Assembly (NCBI RefSeq): GCF_002001165.1
Contig: NZ_MUNQ01000020.1
Span: 168,348 to 232,347, forward strand
Direction: 5' to 3'
From: Rhodanobacter sp. C05
Lineage (GTDB): Bacteria; Pseudomonadota; Gammaproteobacteria; Xanthomonadales; Rhodanobacteraceae
DNA: 64,000 bases
Shown: piece by piece, positions 43,922 to 52,736 of the stretch
Layout: each line of letters begins with the position of its first letter
Numbering within the stretch: position 1 is the first letter of the stretch
Program-made: the position numbers and the translations under genes
Notes under the pieces: model-generated
Seen by the model: the letters and a program-made list of their open reading frames with translations, nothing else
Database searches by the model: none
What the model was told of the DNA's origin: nothing

Positions 43922-46864
43922 TTACAGCTTATAGTTGAAACCAAGCAGCACGGTGCGCCCCCAGGTGTCGTATTCCAGCGGACGGGTAAGAGGGACATTG
44001 TTGGGGAGCGTGGCGACCTGCACCGTCGAATCCGCCGTGTTGCTCAGGTTGTTGACCTGCAACAGGATCGACAGCCCGTCCAGGCGGCCGCCGGAGAAGG
44101 CATAGCCCAGCTGCAGATCGGTCTGGCGGTTGGCCAGGATCTTGGTGTAGCCGAGCTGATCGAACAGGGCCACGGCCTCGCCGGTAAACGACGAGCGATA
44201 GCGTTCGGCCACACGCACGGAGAACCCGTAGCGTTCATAGAACAACGTCAGGTTCGCCACCTGCCGCGACAGGCCGGGCAGCGTGCTGGGGCTGCCGGGA
44301 ATCGCCGAAATGGAGCTGGTCGGAATGGAGCTGTTGGTCAACGAATAGTTGGCCTGCACGCCAAACCCTTCCAGCGCATGCGCCAGCAATCCGCCCTCCA
44401 GCGAGCCGGACAGCTCCAGGCCGTCCATCTTGCCGCCGGTGCCGTTTTCCGGTGTGGTGAATGAGCCGATGTTGCTGGTGGGAATCAGCGTCGGCGTGTC
44501 GTTGGTGTAATGCGAAAAGTCGTAGTTGAGGACGGTCTGGTTGTAGATGTAGTTCAGCAGGTTCTTGTGGAACGCCGCGACACCCACGTAACTCGCCTCC
44601 CCGAAATACTTCTCCCACGACACGTCGGTACCGACCGCGACGTAAGGCCGCAACTGGGGATTGCCGCCACTGCCGGACCAGAGCACCTGTCCCGCTGCCG
44701 GACCATCGGTGACCTTCGCCACGCTGGCGGAAGTGGAAACCTTCTCGTCATCGATGCGCCCGCGCGCCATGGTCTTGGCCAGGCCGAAGCGCAGGTATTG
44801 GCGATCGCCAAGGTGGGCCACCAGGTTCAGGCTTGGCAGCACGTTGTTGTACGACGCACCGGCGGCAATCCTGCCGACGAGCGTATTGCCATCGGTCTGC
44901 AGTGCATTGGACGATTGATCGGTATGCACGAACTGCACGCCGACATTGCCGCGCAGCGGGATGCCGGCCAGCGTCGTGTCAATGTTGAACTTGGCGTAGG
45001 CGAGCGGAACCTTCTCTTCGACCGTGTAGTTGCGACTCCAGTCCCCCTGCGTGTTTTCCGGAGTCAGGTAAAACTGGCTGTACATGGCGCCCAGCACGTC
45101 GTAATTGAGAATGCCCGGGATCCCGCCATAGCCCAGCGATGACGGGTTGTAGAGCAACGCCGGATTGACCGGCGTGCTGTAGTGGTTCTGGTAGGTGCCA
45201 TCCGTGGAGCCGTTGCCGTCCAGCCACGCTAAATTGACATCGGCCTGCTTGGTCTTCGTGCGATCCGAATAGTCCAGGCCGAGATCCATGCTGCTGAAAA
45301 TCCATCCCATCGGATGGCTCGCCTGCAGGCGCAAGGCGTGGATCCTGTCGGTCTGGCGGTCGAACTCCTCACGACCGTTGTAGCCGTAGTTGTCCGGATC
45401 GGTAAAGACCACGGAAGTGGGGCTGCTCAGGTCGACGCCCGGCGTGAAATCCGGATAGCCGTAACCGGCCGGCGTGTTGAACCCGGCGCTGGTGAAGGCG
45501 CCACCGGACAGGCCGCTGAACAGGTAAGCATCGTGCAACTTCACCGTGGCGCTGGAGGACGACAGGTCGGCCATGCCGGTCCAGTCGCCGAAGTAGAACT
45601 TGTTGTTCCAGCCGATCGAATACAGCTTGTCGTGTTCCTTGGTGTATTCGTTCTGCAGGATCGGCGCGATGCCGTTCACCGTGCCCGAGGTGACGATGGG
45701 CAACGGTTGCCCGGGCGAGGTCGCCACGTCGTCGTAGGAAATGTTGTCGTAGGGGCTGCTGGACCACTGCGCGCCGTTGGTGAATTTCTTCTTGTTGAAG
45801 GTGGAGTAGTACAGGTCGAGCTTGGAGTAGTAATGCTCATCGGGCGCCCATTCGAGCACGGTCATCAGGCCATTGCGCTTCTGATCCTGCGACTGCGCGC
45901 GCAACTGCATGCCTTCCTGCGAAATCACATTGTCGGGCATGCCCGGCGTATGCGGTCCGCCCCAATTCTGCTCAATACCCGCCGAGCCGTTGTCGGCGCT
46001 CCACCACCAGGCCTGGTATTGCTTCTCCTGGATCGGCTGATCGACTTGCGCGAGGCCGATGGCGAGGCCCAGCGTGTGGTCGAAGAACTGATCGACATAC
46101 GAGAAGCTCGCACGATGTCCGTTATCTCCCGTGCCGGTACCGGGATTGAGGTTGCCGTCGCTGTTGTGCTCGCCGCGCAGATTGAACACCAGGGTGCGCT
46201 TGGGCAGATCCAGCGGATTGATGGTGTGCAGATCCACCGTGCCGGACAGACCCTGGCCCACCAGGCTGGCGTCCGGCGTCTTGTACACCGTCGCGCCATT
46301 GATCAACTCGGCGGGGTACTGATCGTATTCGACGCCACGATTCTCGCCGATGGTCGCCTGCTCCCGTCCATCGAGCGTGGTGCCGGCGAAGTCGGGTGAC
46401 AGACCACGGATCGAGATGGCGCTGGCCTGGCCATCGACTCGCTGCGTCGCCAGACCTGGCAACCGCGCCAGGCTGTCGGCAATGCTGACATCCGGCAGCT
46501 TGCCAATGTCCTCGGCCGAGATGGCTTCAACGATGTCGTTGGAGCTCTCCTTCACCTTTATCGCGTTCTGGATACTGCTGCTGATGCCAGTCACCACGAC
46601 CGTACTGAGTTCAGCTACGGGGGATGCGGGCTTCTTGCTGATTGCCGGCGGTGTCTTCACGCCTGGTTTGGCCGGAGCCGGTTCGGCAGCCGCGGGTTGT
46701 GCTTGAGCCGGGCTCGACTGAGCCTGGCCCGACGCGTCCTGCGCTGAAGCCACGCTGGTTGCCATGACGAAGAACAATGCGGCAGTGCATGCAGCGGCCA
46801 GCGGACGCAGATGCTGCGAGGTGGAATGCGCGACCAACGCCCACGACGGACAACGACGGTTCAT
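43922..46864 (-). CDS. TonB-dependent receptor for carbohydrates
   Basis: 980 residues. Signal peptide (CTAALFFVMATSVASAQ), a Pro/Ala-rich linker, TonB box region VAELSTVVVTGISSSIQ, and a plug domain with VVEAISAEDIGKLPDVSIADSL-type sequence (AEDIGKLPDVSIADSLARLP) and SIRGLSPDFAGTTLDGREQ. This plug style is that of the TonB-dependent transducer-like receptors for plant and glucan oligosaccharides in Xanthomonas. The barrel ends with GRTVLLGFNYKL. First gene of a receptor-GH3-GH30 unit. A perfect palindrome about 90 bp upstream of the start is a candidate operator. Confidence 0.9.
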   Translation of the reverse strand: MNRRCPSWALVAHSTSQHLRPLAAACTAALFFVMATSVASAQDASGQAQSSPAQAQPAAAEPAPAKPGVKTPPAISKKPASPVAELSTVVVTGISSSIQNAIKVKESSNDIVEAISAEDIGKLPDVSIADSLARLPGLATQRVDGQASAISIRGLSPDFAGTTLDGREQATIGENRGVEYDQYPAELINGATVYKTPDASLVGQGLSGTVDLHTINPLDLPKRTLVFNLRGEHNSDGNLNPGTGTGDNGHRASFSYVDQFFDHTLGLAIGLAQVDQPIQEKQYQAWWWSADNGSAGIEQNWGGPHTPGMPDNVISQEGMQLRAQSQDQKRNGLMTVLEWAPDEHYYSKLDLYYSTFNKKKFTNGAQWSSSPYDNISYDDVATSPGQPLPIVTSGTVNGIAPILQNEYTKEHDKLYSIGWNNKFYFGDWTGMADLSSSSATVKLHDAYLFSGLSGGAFTSAGFNTPAGYGYPDFTPGVDLSSPTSVVFTDPDNYGYNGREEFDRQTDRIHALRLQASHPMGWIFSSMDLGLDYSDRTKTKQADVNLAWLDGNGSTDGTYQNHYSTPVNPALLYNPSSLGYGGIPGILNYDVLGAMYSQFYLTPENTQGDWSRNYTVEEKVPLAYAKFNIDTTLAGIPLRGNVGVQFVHTDQSSNALQTDGNTLVGRIAAGASYNNVLPSLNLVAHLGDRQYLRFGLAKTMARGRIDDEKVSTSASVAKVTDGPAAGQVLWSGSGGNPQLRPYVAVGTDVSWEKYFGEASYVGVAAFHKNLLNYIYNQTVLNYDFSHYTNDTPTLIPTSNIGSFTTPENGTGGKMDGLELSGSLEGGLLAHALEGFGVQANYSLTNSSIPTSSISAIPGSPSTLPGLSRQVANLTLFYERYGFSVRVAERYRSSFTGEAVALFDQLGYTKILANRQTDLQLGYAFSGGRLDGLSILLQVNNLSNTADSTVQVATLPNNVPLTRPLEYDTWGRTVLLGFNYKL

Positions 46865-46950
46865 TCGTATCTCCCTGAGAACCCACTTGCGGCTCCGCCT
46901 GCGGCGGCCGGAGCCCATGCTAAGTTCATACGATGTGTCGTGTCATCATG

Positions 46951-46978
46951 CACTGGTCGCAATATGTTGCGACCAGTG
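46951..46978. promoter_or_regulatory. Perfect 12-bp-arm palindrome upstream of the TonB receptor
   Basis: CACTGGTCGCAA and TTGCGACCAGTG are exact inverse complements separated by TATG, 87-114 bases before the receptor start. The length and perfect symmetry fit a repressor operator (LacI, TetR or GntR type). The alternative is a terminator of the GFA gene, but there is no U-run. No cognate regulator gene was seen nearby. Confidence 0.55.
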
Positions 46979-47071
46979 CTGCGAAAGCCGATGCCCCTCT
47001 AACGAAACCGAAGCACGCCGTGCCCTTTCAGTGAACCTGGCCTCTTCGGGTGTCCTGTGCCCGGGTGCGCC

Positions 47072-47461
47072 TCAGAACCAGTAATCAGCGACACAGCGGC
47101 GGTCGCGTGGCAGGTCATCGAACGTGTCCAGTCCATCGAAATGGTCGATGGGAATTTGCGCGACGGCTTCGGGTTCGGCCAACCGGAGGTTGACGGCGGT
47201 GCGGCGACGCCCCGCCGCGTCCGTCTCAAGGCCGCGCCAACAAACGACGCAACCGCAGGCCGGACAGAAGTGGAACTCGATCGCCTTGCCACGGACATAG
47301 GCCTGCGTATGCCCCGCGACGCGAATTCCTTCGTCCACGTAGTCGTAGGCCCAGAGCGCGCCATAACGGCGACAGATCGTGCAGTTGCAGGCCGTGGCTC
47401 CATCGGGCTGGCCGTCGAACTGCCAGCGCACCGCACCACAGTGGCATGAGCCTTCGATCAT
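47072..47461 (-). CDS. GFA-family (glutathione-dependent formaldehyde-activating-like) protein
   Basis: 129 residues. Zinc Cys set: IEGSCHCGAVRWQF (CxCG), ACNCTICRRYGALWAY (CxxC) and FCPACGCVVCWR. This is the Gfa/CENP-V fold, first described as glutathione-S-hydroxymethyl-forming enzymes; most members have unknown function. A broken second copy of its 5' end lies about 1 kb away. Confidence 0.88.
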   Translation of the reverse strand: MIEGSCHCGAVRWQFDGQPDGATACNCTICRRYGALWAYDYVDEGIRVAGHTQAYVRGKAIEFHFCPACGCVVCWRGLETDAAGRRRTAVNLRLAEPEAVAQIPIDHFDGLDTFDDLPRDRRCVADYWF

Positions 47462-47567
47462 CGTTGCCTCCCGTGGCATGGATTCAAGACAAGTAAAGCT
47501 GGGCTACTCCGTTCTCACGAAACAGGACGGTGGCAACTGGCGCTTTTGCCACCGCCTCGGTCTCCGC

Positions 47568-48164
47568 TTATTTTCCGTTACCACTCGGCAACGGCTCCAG
47601 GTTGAAGCTGATGGTGGTGATCTTGCGGTCCAGGCCCTGGACAACCTCGCCGCTCAGGTCGTTGGCCATGTTGCCGGCGAGCGCCGCGTCACGGTTCAGC
47701 AAAAGCCCGCAATGATGGCTCGTGTAGCTGCTGGCGATGATCGGCTCCGCCTCCTGGCCAATAGTCTGCATGGCCTTGGCGCGAGTCAGCTGGATGCGTT
47801 GATTTATCTCGCCGGACTGGGTCTGAAACGCCTGCATGCGCTGCTGCAGGGCCGCCCCCTGTTGCTTGCGCTGTGCTTCGCTCAAGGACGGCGACGTCTG
47901 CTGGAAGCTCTGGATGTCCGCTTCGAGCGGCTTGCGCTGGCTCTCCATCTGGCTGCTCGCCTGGTCGGCCAGCTGGCTCAGCCGCTGGCTCGCGGCCTGG
48001 CCAACCTTGGCCTGCGCGAAAACCGCTTCGCGCGAGAGCAGGCACACACCTGGTACAGCATTGCCCCCGAGGTTATCGGCAGCACGCACGGACGACACCG
48101 GAAGGGCGGAAAGACCGGCCGCGGCAATCAGGAGGGCGACGAACGATGAGCGATGCAGGTTCAT
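47568..48164 (-). CDS. OmpH/Skp-like exported chaperone-type protein
   Basis: 198 residues with signal peptide (VALLIAAAGLSALPVSSVRA). LSREAVFAQAKVGQAASQRL resembles the OmpH start, followed by a long coiled-coil stretch (SQMESQRKPLEADIQSFQQ to INQRIQLTRAKAMQTIG) and a short C-terminal head. Skp/OmpH proteins hold outer-membrane proteins in the periplasm. Unlike skp it is not next to bamA or lpxD, so a specialised paralogue is likely. Confidence 0.75.
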   Translation of the reverse strand: MNLHRSSFVALLIAAAGLSALPVSSVRAADNLGGNAVPGVCLLSREAVFAQAKVGQAASQRLSQLADQASSQMESQRKPLEADIQSFQQTSPSLSEAQRKQQGAALQQRMQAFQTQSGEINQRIQLTRAKAMQTIGQEAEPIIASSYTSHHCGLLLNRDAALAGNMANDLSGEVVQGLDRKITTISFNLEPLPSGNGK

Positions 48165-48394
48165 GATGGCAGTCCCGTATGGTGGAATTCATGCGACCCA
48201 ACGGTTCCACGAGGGCCGCGTGGCTTTCCAGCATACCCAATCGATGTATCTCGCGGGTACAACAAACAACGCCATTGCTCCCTTGCGGCTCCGGGAGGGG
48301 AGATTCCGGCTACATCAGCGCATCACGGTAGCGTCAGGTTCCGGCGCTGATACAGGCGGCGATGCAGTGCTGGAAGCCCTGCGGGCTTCGCCGC

Positions 48395-48455
48395 TATCCG
48401 GTCGGCCATCGAACTGCCATTGCACGGCGCTGCAATGGCATGAGCCTTCGATCAT
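48395..48455 (-). pseudogene. 5' fragment of a second GFA gene
   Basis: From the ATG at 48455 the minus strand reads MIEGSCHCSAVQWQFDGRPD, closely matching the first 20 residues of the intact GFA protein (47461). The match then ends and the frame runs out of homology. It is a truncated paralogue or partial duplication. The surrounding 48,165-48,590 holds nothing else I can recognise. Confidence 0.7.
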
Positions 48456-48590
48456 CGCTGCGCCATGAACAAGTGAGGCTGACCCTGTTACCGAAGTACG
48501 ACTGAAGGCGGATCGACGTCGACAGTGGCAGCGTGTTCCATATAACCTCGTGAGTGGGGTTTGGATTTTCTATCCATGGGAGGAACTTTC

Positions 48591-49238
48591 ATGCCAGTCA
48601 AGAACCTGGAAAAGGCCGCCGACGCAAACATCCGATCGGCCTACGAGCAGGATTACAAGACAGCCGCCGAGAAGAAGGATCACATCCACCGGCAGGTGTA
48701 TGGGCTTGTCAACCAGACCCAGATAATCACCGGAGTCGCCTACCCGGTGATTGATTTGTCGATCCTGAAGACGAAGGCGCCGACGTACGGGAATGTGGTG
48801 CAGTTCCTGATCAAGTCGTTCAAGGCTGCCGGTGTGCGCCCCGACACACCCTTTCACATGAATTTGGAATCCAAGTACCCGGTGGACGTGGTCAACACCT
48901 ATCGATACGTGGAGTACAACGTCATCGGCGGGGGCATGCGGTTGATCTACGACGCCACCTCAACCAACCTGTTCCTGAGCGCTCATTACAGTGACCCGGC
49001 GCTGTTGATTGCAAGCTCGGAGGACAGCGAAGAGCAATTGGAGCTCAACGACATCATGACGAGTTTGCGCATAACGCAAAAGCATCTCGTGGGTCATTCG
49101 GAAGGGACTTATTTTGACGGCTCGTACGACGACCGATTGGTTTCGTATGCCCAGACAGATCCGGCATTTCGTGGCTGGCTCTTGAACAAGAACAGCGCGC
49201 AGGCCACGGCGACGCTGGAGAAGTACGGCCTGCGCTAG
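48591..49238 (+). CDS. Unrecognised soluble protein
   Basis: 215 residues from the ATG at 48591, which has GGGAGGA 7 bases upstream; the frame is open to 48561. N-terminal helical charged part (NLEKAADANIRSAYEQDYKTAAEKKDH, split across turns), then beta-rich segments. No signal peptide, no family recognised. Codon use is less GC-rich than neighbours, hinting at transfer. Confidence 0.6.
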   Translation: MPVKNLEKAADANIRSAYEQDYKTAAEKKDHIHRQVYGLVNQTQIITGVAYPVIDLSILKTKAPTYGNVVQFLIKSFKAAGVRPDTPFHMNLESKYPVDVVNTYRYVEYNVIGGGMRLIYDATSTNLFLSAHYSDPALLIASSEDSEEQLELNDIMTSLRITQKHLVGHSEGTYFDGSYDDRLVSYAQTDPAFRGWLLNKNSAQATATLEKYGLR

Positions 49239-49310
49239 AGACAAGGCGTCGTGCCGAACGATGCGGTTACGTCTGCCTCGCTTGGCTGCTTCAAACTCAA
49301 CGCGCGTGAA

Positions 49311-49327
49311 GAAAATGTCCCTGACAC
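49311..49327 (+). repeat. 17-bp repeat, left copy flanking the tpm-like gene
   Basis: GAAAATGTCCCTGACAC occurs here and again, identical, at 50213-50229. The two copies lie on either side of the thiopurine methyltransferase gene in the same orientation. Confidence 0.75.
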
Positions 49328-49328
49328 G

Positions 49329-49442
49329 AGTGGCACTTACTTAGCCGAAAAGCTCCAGTTTTCGTCATTCCTGCAAAAGCAGGAATCCAGTGACTTCAGG
49401 CTGTCAGAGGCGCTGGATCCCGCTTTCGCGGGGATGACGAGC
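49329..49442. repeat. Paired-hairpin repeat, copy 2, with a MITE-like end
   Basis: Starts with GAGTGGCACTTACTTAG, close to the terminal repeat of the 53,490 element. It continues with the hairpin CATTCCTGCAAAAGCAGGAAT and ends with GGATCCCGCTTTCGCGGGGATGACGA, the same dyad family as copies 1 and 3. A matching right terminal repeat is not seen, so it is probably a decayed copy. Confidence 0.7.
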
Positions 49443-49461
49443 TTAATCGTCCCTGACAACC

Positions 49462-50121
49462 TTATTGTCGCTTTGACAGCCGGTACACCACCGTCTCCAG
49501 TGCGCTTACTCCTTCGGCGACGAACCCCGGCTGCTGCACGAGAATGTCGCCGCGCTCCAGTGTTTCCACGCGCCAGTCGCGGTCGTACAGATCGCGCACC
49601 TCGGTTTCCGGCACGGCGAACGGCGGCCCCTGTTTTTCATGCTGCGGATACTCCAGCGTGATCAGCAGGCCATGGCAGCCGGCTGGAAGTAGCGCATGCA
49701 GCTCGCGCACGTAACGGCGGCGAAGCGACGGCGGCAGTGCGATCAGCGCGGCGCGGTCGTATACCGCCGCGCAGTCGGCCAGGATGTCGGCGTCGAGGCC
49801 GAAAACGTCGCCGCAGATCAGTTCGATGTCGCCGGCCCGGTAGTGGCGACCGTAGCGCGAGTCGTGCACCTGCGGCGTCAGGCCATGCTCGGCGAAGAAC
49901 TGCGTGACCGCCAGCGGCGACAGTTCCACCCCCAGCACGCGGTGACCCTGCGCTGCCAGCCAGACGAGGTCGAGCGACTTGCCGGCCAGCGGTACGAACA
50001 CCTGGCTGCCGGATGCCAGCGCCAGGGTCGGCCAGTACTCGAGCAGTAGCGGCGTCGGCTTGTCCTGATGGAAACCGGTGCGGCCTTCGCGCCAGCGCCG
50101 ATGCCAGAACTCGGGGTCGAT
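49462..50121 (-). CDS. tpm: Thiopurine S-methyltransferase-like protein with an ATC start position
   Basis: 219 residues if translation begins at ATC (50121). The sequence DPEFWHRRWREGRTGFHQD at the very N-terminus is the normal start of bacterial TPMT (usually M-x-P-E-F-W-H). The SAM site VFVPLAGKSLDLVWLAAQGH, VLGVELSPLAV and DRAALIALPPSLRRRYV follow. The codon where Met is expected is ATC, and no ATG, GTG or TTG lies between it and the upstream in-frame stop. AGGAG sits 7 bases before the ATC. An internal ATG at 50001 would remove the first 40 residues. Bacterial TPMTs methylate selenium and tellurium compounds and thiopurines. Confidence 0.8.
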   Translation of the reverse strand: MDPEFWHRRWREGRTGFHQDKPTPLLLEYWPTLALASGSQVFVPLAGKSLDLVWLAAQGHRVLGVELSPLAVTQFFAEHGLTPQVHDSRYGRHYRAGDIELICGDVFGLDADILADCAAVYDRAALIALPPSLRRRYVRELHALLPAGCHGLLITLEYPQHEKQGPPFAVPETEVRDLYDRDWRVETLERGDILVQQPGFVAEGVSALETVVYRLSKRQ

Positions 50122-50212
50122 GGTGTGGCTCCTGTCGGCGTGGGAACGAGCGAGCCGAATGGCGTCGAGTCAGGACGTGATCCTGACACCGTTTTGTTCG
50201 CGCTATGAAGGA

Positions 50213-50229
50213 GAAAATGTCCCTGACAC
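50213..50229 (+). repeat. 17-bp repeat, right copy
   Basis: Identical to 49311-49327 (GAAAATGTCCCTGACAC). It lies upstream of the tpm-like gene. Confidence 0.75.
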
Positions 50230-50283
50230 TCTACTGCGGAAGCAGCGGTCGGCATGCAGCAAGCTCCGTCCCGCTACCGATCC

Positions 50284-50799
50284 TCAGAGCTTCCCGGTGC
50301 CCTTGCGCAACCAGAGATCGATCAGGGATTTCTCGTAACGCAGCGGATCCTGATCGCTTGCCATGTTGTGGTTGAGAAAGGCCGGGTCTCGCAGCTTGCG
50401 GCTACCCTCGCGCAACACCTTGCCATCGGCGCCGTACAGGGTGAAGTCGAGGTCGATACGCGGCGGATAAATGTCCTTGATGATGCGCACGTCGTTGAAA
50501 CGGGGCCCGCGCCAGGGCTCGTATTCGCCGGCACGATCCACATCGGTCACCTCGATGTCCAGCCGCTGGCCTGGTGCCAGGATGCGCGAGGCACGCTGGG
50601 CGATGTAGGCCTGGAACGGTTTCAGATAAGCATCGGGGTCGATCATGTGCACCCCGACATCGCGCTTCGCCTCGGTGAAGTGCTGGGGATCCTTGTAGTG
50701 GACGTTGACGTTGTCCGGCGGTGCCGCCGCACTCGCCATGACCGAGGCGAAGGCCAGGCAGGCGACGCATAGCAGGCGGAGCAGCGGGGAAGATTTCAT
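50284..50799 (-). CDS. DUF3016-family exported protein
   Basis: 171 residues with signal peptide (LLRLLCVACLAFASVMASAAA). NVNVHYKDPQHFTEAK and the later ILAPGQRLDIEVTDVDRAGEYEPW match DUF3016, followed by LDFTLYGADGKVLREGSRKLRD. Periplasmic, function unknown. Confidence 0.85.
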   Translation of the reverse strand: MKSSPLLRLLCVACLAFASVMASAAAPPDNVNVHYKDPQHFTEAKRDVGVHMIDPDAYLKPFQAYIAQRASRILAPGQRLDIEVTDVDRAGEYEPWRGPRFNDVRIIKDIYPPRIDLDFTLYGADGKVLREGSRKLRDPAFLNHNMASDQDPLRYEKSLIDLWLRKGTGKL

Positions 50800-50936
50800 G
50801 ACAGGTCTCCCGGAACGGAACAGGGCTCAGTATATGTCCGGGCCAGAAGGCAGGTCAGAAAACTGCCACCTCACAACTTCCTCCACCCCTTCGCTACGTT
50901 TGCCGCTCCGGACTTCCTTTTTGTCCCTGCACCTGC

Positions 50937-51935
50937 TCAGTGCTTATGGCAAGCCATGCAGGCGAACGTCGAGTTGAGCATCATCCGCGCCGGCGGCGTG
51001 CTGCCCGGCGGGGTCACGGCGTTGAAGCGCGCCACGTTCGCCGGGGCGTCGGCGATGCGCTGCTCGAGTTCGCGCCGGAACGGCCAGCTGGCGTAGCCGG
51101 GGGCGGATTTGGCGGCCGCATACATGGTGCGGGCGGTTTGCCAGTCGCCCGATTTCACCAGCATGTCGCCCATGTTGAGGAAGAAGCCTTCCTGATTGTG
51201 AGGCGCGATCGCACTCTCGTTGCAAGCGCGCCGATCACGCGCATTGGTGGGCGTTGCCTCGATGCGGGCGGCTAGCCGGGCGATGTCCGGATGGTGGCGG
51301 TCGACCGGCTCGCGAGCACAAACATCGAGGTTGCTCCACTGCCACGCCAATGCCTGTCGGAAGCCGGGGCTCGTCGCATCCAGGCTGCTCATCACGTAGC
51401 CTGCGGTGAACAGGTTGAACGCCGGCCACGCCTTGATCGCTGCCTGCATGGTGCGCGCAGCTTGCTGCTGCAACGCGGGGTCATGCTGGATGCTCGCTTC
51501 GGCCAGCATCGCGCTGGCCAGAAAACCCTGGTAGCGCGGATCGTCCGGCACCTGATCCGCAGCACGCTGGAAGTAGCTGCGCGCCAGCACCGCATCGTCG
51601 GTCACGGTGGGCGCCACCGATGCCTGACGCGCGCGTTCGGAGATACGCCAGATGTGCAGAAAGCCGACGTGGGCCGTGGTCGTGCCGTCGCGCGGATCGC
51701 GCAGGTGCGCACCCGTTTCAGCCTCCAGCGCAGCCTGGATGTGTGCGTAGTCGCCACTGTGCAGGGTCTGCCAGAACAGGGCGTCCGCCTGCAGTGCAGC
51801 CGTGCTGCGCGGCGCCGCTGCCGCCATCGATGGCGGCGTATCCGCATGAACCATCGCCACACTCGCGGCCACGCTGCAGACGACGGCCAGCATCAGAGAA
51901 AAATGGCGCGCACGTCCGAACATCTTGTTTCGCAT
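50937..51935 (-). CDS. Exported helical-repeat protein with C-terminal haem motif
   Basis: 332 residues with signal peptide (FSLMLAVVCSVAASVAMVHA). Central TPR-like helices (DDAVLARSYFQRAADQVPDDPRYQGFL; PHNQEGFFLNMGDMLVKSGDWQTARTMYAAA, here quoted in parts). The extreme C-terminus is FACMACHKH, a CxxCH c-type haem-binding motif just two residues from the end. A mono-haem cytochrome-like tail on a TPR protein is odd; whether haem is attached is unknown. AAGGGGAC precedes the start. Confidence 0.65.
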   Translation of the reverse strand: MRNKMFGRARHFSLMLAVVCSVAASVAMVHADTPPSMAAAAPRSTAALQADALFWQTLHSGDYAHIQAALEAETGAHLRDPRDGTTTAHVGFLHIWRISERARQASVAPTVTDDAVLARSYFQRAADQVPDDPRYQGFLASAMLAEASIQHDPALQQQAARTMQAAIKAWPAFNLFTAGYVMSSLDATSPGFRQALAWQWSNLDVCAREPVDRHHPDIARLAARIEATPTNARDRRACNESAIAPHNQEGFFLNMGDMLVKSGDWQTARTMYAAAKSAPGYASWPFRRELEQRIADAPANVARFNAVTPPGSTPPARMMLNSTFACMACHKH

Positions 51936-52108
51936 AAGTCCCCTTGTTCTGATCGACCCGCGCCGCAGTAATCGCCTTGCCTGACGATGCACCGGCGGGC
52001 CCTGCGCAGAATGGCCTGTTGGCGAGAATCGAAACAGCGCCTGCTGTCAGTGAACCGTCGTGACGATTGTCATCGCGATGCGGGCCGCGGCCCTGATCCG
52101 GATTTTCG

Positions 52109-52321
52109 TCACGCTACTGCGCGCATCCGGTTCGACTGCGGCGCCTCACGGGTGATCGCACAAACCTTGCGCATGTCCGCGATCATGTCGAAGGCCGGCA
52201 CCTGCTGGTTGAACAGGCCGTCGAGAATGATGATGCGCTGGTCGGTAACCAGAACGTTGACTGGTGCGATCTTGGCGCCGCATGAAACACAGCGGCGGGT
52301 GGTCAGCGGCAAGACGGGCAT
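52109..52321 (-). CDS. Short protein with CxxC, possible remnant
   Basis: 70 codons: RRCVSCGAKIAPVNVLVTDQRIIILDGLF then helices. One CxxC zinc-knuckle-like motif and a beta hairpin could be the start of a PH-like or zinc-ribbon protein, cut short. Ribosome site not clear. The rest of the gap 51,936-52,415 shows nothing else. Confidence 0.35.
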   Translation of the reverse strand: MPVLPLTTRRCVSCGAKIAPVNVLVTDQRIIILDGLFNQQVPAFDMIADMRKVCAITREAPQSNRMRAVA

Positions 52322-52415
52322 CTACCCTCGGCATCACCGGGGAAAAGCAAGTGCGGGCGAATTGTCGCCGGCGGCGAAATGGTGACCTGGTTACCGATTA
52401 TTTGTTCTCCCGGCA

Positions 52416-52736
52416 TCATGGACCGCATGTCCACCCTGCCGGCGGACAACGCACACGCTTCTCCGGACTGAGGGAGTGCCAGGCCAGGGGATTGTCGCAC
52501 TGTGCGACTACCTTTCCGCTGGCGTTGTCGAAGTAGATGGACGAACCGTCCGGATAGCGCGCGAGATTCGGCGGCAGCTGCACCAACGCCCCGCATTTCA
52601 TCGGCGCAAGATACCCGTCGTTGTGCGCCTGGAACGCGCGGATCGCGGGATGGATACGCATGACCCATTGCCTCAGGCCAAGCGCGCCCAGAAACAGCGC
52701 CGCAACGACGCCTATCGTCACCATGGAAGTTCTCAT
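52416..52736 (-). CDS. Small exported or anchored protein
   Basis: 106 residues. N-terminal helix (VTIGVVAALFLGALGLRQWV) and a small domain with three Cys (MKCGALVQL, VVAQCDNPL, RCPPAGWTCGP adds more). Its ATG overlaps the stop of the RDD gene (ATGA), so they are co-translated. Family unknown. Confidence 0.6.
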   Translation of the reverse strand: MRTSMVTIGVVAALFLGALGLRQWVMRIHPAIRAFQAHNDGYLAPMKCGALVQLPPNLARYPDGSSIYFDNASGKVVAQCDNPLAWHSLSPEKRVRCPPAGWTCGP

